From Strongylocentrotus droebachiensis (Eukaryota; Echinodermata; Echinoidea; Camarodonta; Strongylocentrotidae), in the NCBI GenBank assembly GCA_035222895.1, contig JAVYIG010000697.1:124001-188000 (forward strand): 64,000 bases of DNA. The letters run 5' to 3'. Below the pieces are notes generated by a model. That model ran no database searches, was not told the origin of the DNA, and was given only the letters and a program-made list of their open reading frames with translations. Made by a program: the position numbers and the translations under genes. Of this stretch, positions 62,740-64,000 are shown in pieces (within the stretch, counting starts at the first letter, position 1; every line of letters begins with the position of its first letter).

Positions 62740-64000
62740 AGCACAAACTTAAGTCTTTAATAAAGCACAATCATGCAGGTTTAGCGAAAAGTAAGTTTTT
62801 CCGTTAAGACCGTTACCACCGACCAAGAATCGTCTTTAACAAAAAGTGATCCCGTGATATATCACTATGTCTATATGACTTTTTTACCTGGACGAACATT
62901 TTCTGCTTATAATGTTCAAGATCCATGAATATGCAATGCACTTAGCACCAACACGCCTAATCAGAACATGTTCTTTTTGTGTTCAGTAACTTCGAGCATT
63001 CGTACCTCTGCGCATGCGTACATGGATCTGCGGTCTTATATAAAGTGACAGTTTAAGTGTATTTTCGTTTATTTCTGTCTTGCTGTTTGCAAAGGGGTGA
63101 CACCACATCCAAAAAGGATAGTCATTAATGGAGTATAATAGGAAATTGCCTTGTTTTCAGTAGCTCTACTATGATTATCACATACAGCCATGTACAGTGT
63201 GTAGCTGGGTAACTTCTACATCAGTGTCTATTACAATTGGCATGTTGGAAGGTCGTCGTCGATAAACGGGAAACTCTACGCAGACGACAAATCAAATCAA
63301 AGATTGAGTGGTTTTAATTTCACAACGCTGTTTTTTCCCAGTAGAGTCAAAGATATGTGAGACCCAACCGTTTACACAAACTTCAACAAGTTTCTTCGGT
63401 TTGCATAAACAAAGGTCAAGATCAAAACTCGAACAAACACCCTCCCTCATTATGTTTGTCAACATTAATTCCTGTAGTGATTGTGCCGTGTCATTCTTCT
63501 ATAAACCTGTACATCGCCACCCCTCCCCCGACACACCGTCTATCACCACCCCTCCCACGACACAAGGCCCATCACCACCCCATCCTTTATAACATCATCT
63601 ATCTCCACCCCACCCCCATTCATCCCACGGTAATTCTACAGAAAGTCATCTCCACTCACCACACGACACAATATTGTAATGGTGCATGGGTGAAATTCTG
63701 CAATCAGATCACAGTGAGCATCAACATACCACTTCTCAACTTTCTTGTCCATTTCCCTGTTCTCTTTCTCTCGTGAATTGCCTTGCAATGCTCATCTAAA
63801 TTTCAAACTCACTCCAGGTCCCTGGTAAAAGTCTAACCTTGAACATGAAACCAGTGAATAGATTCCTCCGGGTTTAAGCCGAAACCCAATACAAGATCGT
63901 GAAGAATCGACGCCTAAATTCATCAGACATGACTGTCAAAATCACATTATTAGCAATGTCGCTTTGGCTGACGAATATACATTGCAGACGTGCAGTACGA
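62740..64000. other. Gene-free right end
   Basis: No exon was recognised. A C/A-rich stretch at about 63515-63660 yields low-complexity open frames (Pro/Thr/His-rich), which I do not consider genes. Confidence 0.45.

Noticed and set aside
1-64000. CRISPR arrays, operons, bacterial promoters, rRNA genes
   Set aside because: The window is eukaryotic; no regularly spaced identical repeats with unique spacers and no rRNA sequence were seen.
45437-64000. Search for downstream stum exons
   Set aside because: No stretch after a plausible acceptor encoded the expected second hydrophobic segment of the SPEC3 domain, so none is claimed.

Overview
This is a eukaryotic nuclear genome window: AT-rich, intron-containing, and full of microsatellites, long poly(dG)/poly(dC) runs, small inverted-repeat transposons and tRNA-headed SINEs. 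The gene content (SRP14, SPRTN, a SPEC3/stum-domain gene) and the repeat style suggest a marine deuterostome invertebrate, most likely an echinoderm such as a sea urchin. The taxon is an inference. The gene assignments rest on sequence I could translate and splice by eye.

Only three protein genes can be supported. (1) SRP14, minus strand, 24745 to 19369, is complete in five exons and encodes 115 aa of the signal recognition particle Alu-domain subunit. (2) SPRTN (Spartan/DVC1), plus strand, 28979 to 35864, has seven coding exons and encodes a predicted 837-aa DNA-protein-crosslink protease. It has the HEMIH zinc-protease site, a zinc-binding subdomain, an SHP box for p97, a PIP-like box and a C-terminal UBZ4 finger. 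A candidate 5' exon near 27.9 kb would place an upstream ORF ahead of the main start. (3) stum (SPEC3 family), plus strand, has a first coding exon at 45055-45436; its later exons were not found. SRP14 and SPRTN are divergently transcribed and about 3 kb apart. They act in unrelated pathways (protein targeting and DNA repair), so the pairing is probably just local synteny.

Layout: 1-18 kb is gene-free and rich in repeats. It holds a palindromic MITE (777-1047), a 931-bp terminal-inverted-repeat element built of ~10-bp words (4069-4999), an inverted-repeat MITE (11663-11982), a dispersed GTTGTCC minisatellite (12781-13085, with decayed relatives at 5.3-5.5 and 21.4 kb) and a TA-target transposon (13132-14239) that carries a second element and whose empty site is preserved nearby. 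At 18-25 kb is SRP14, with an almost perfect 191-bp tandem duplication just past its poly(A) signal. At 25-37 kb are the intergenic region and SPRTN. From 37-64 kb the sequence is mostly non-coding: pyrimidine tracts, poly(G) runs, a second ~10-bp-word block (38.76-39.2 kb), a 101-bp hairpin MITE, stum exon 1, nested tandem repeats at 48.2-48.9 kb, an old repeated block at 55.8-57.6 kb and two to three SINE copies.

I did not find a new multi-gene system. The most interesting signals are the transposon empty-site evidence, the helically phased short-word elements, the recurrent TTAAAGG-ended MITEs, and the expanded, internally duplicated linker of SPRTN.
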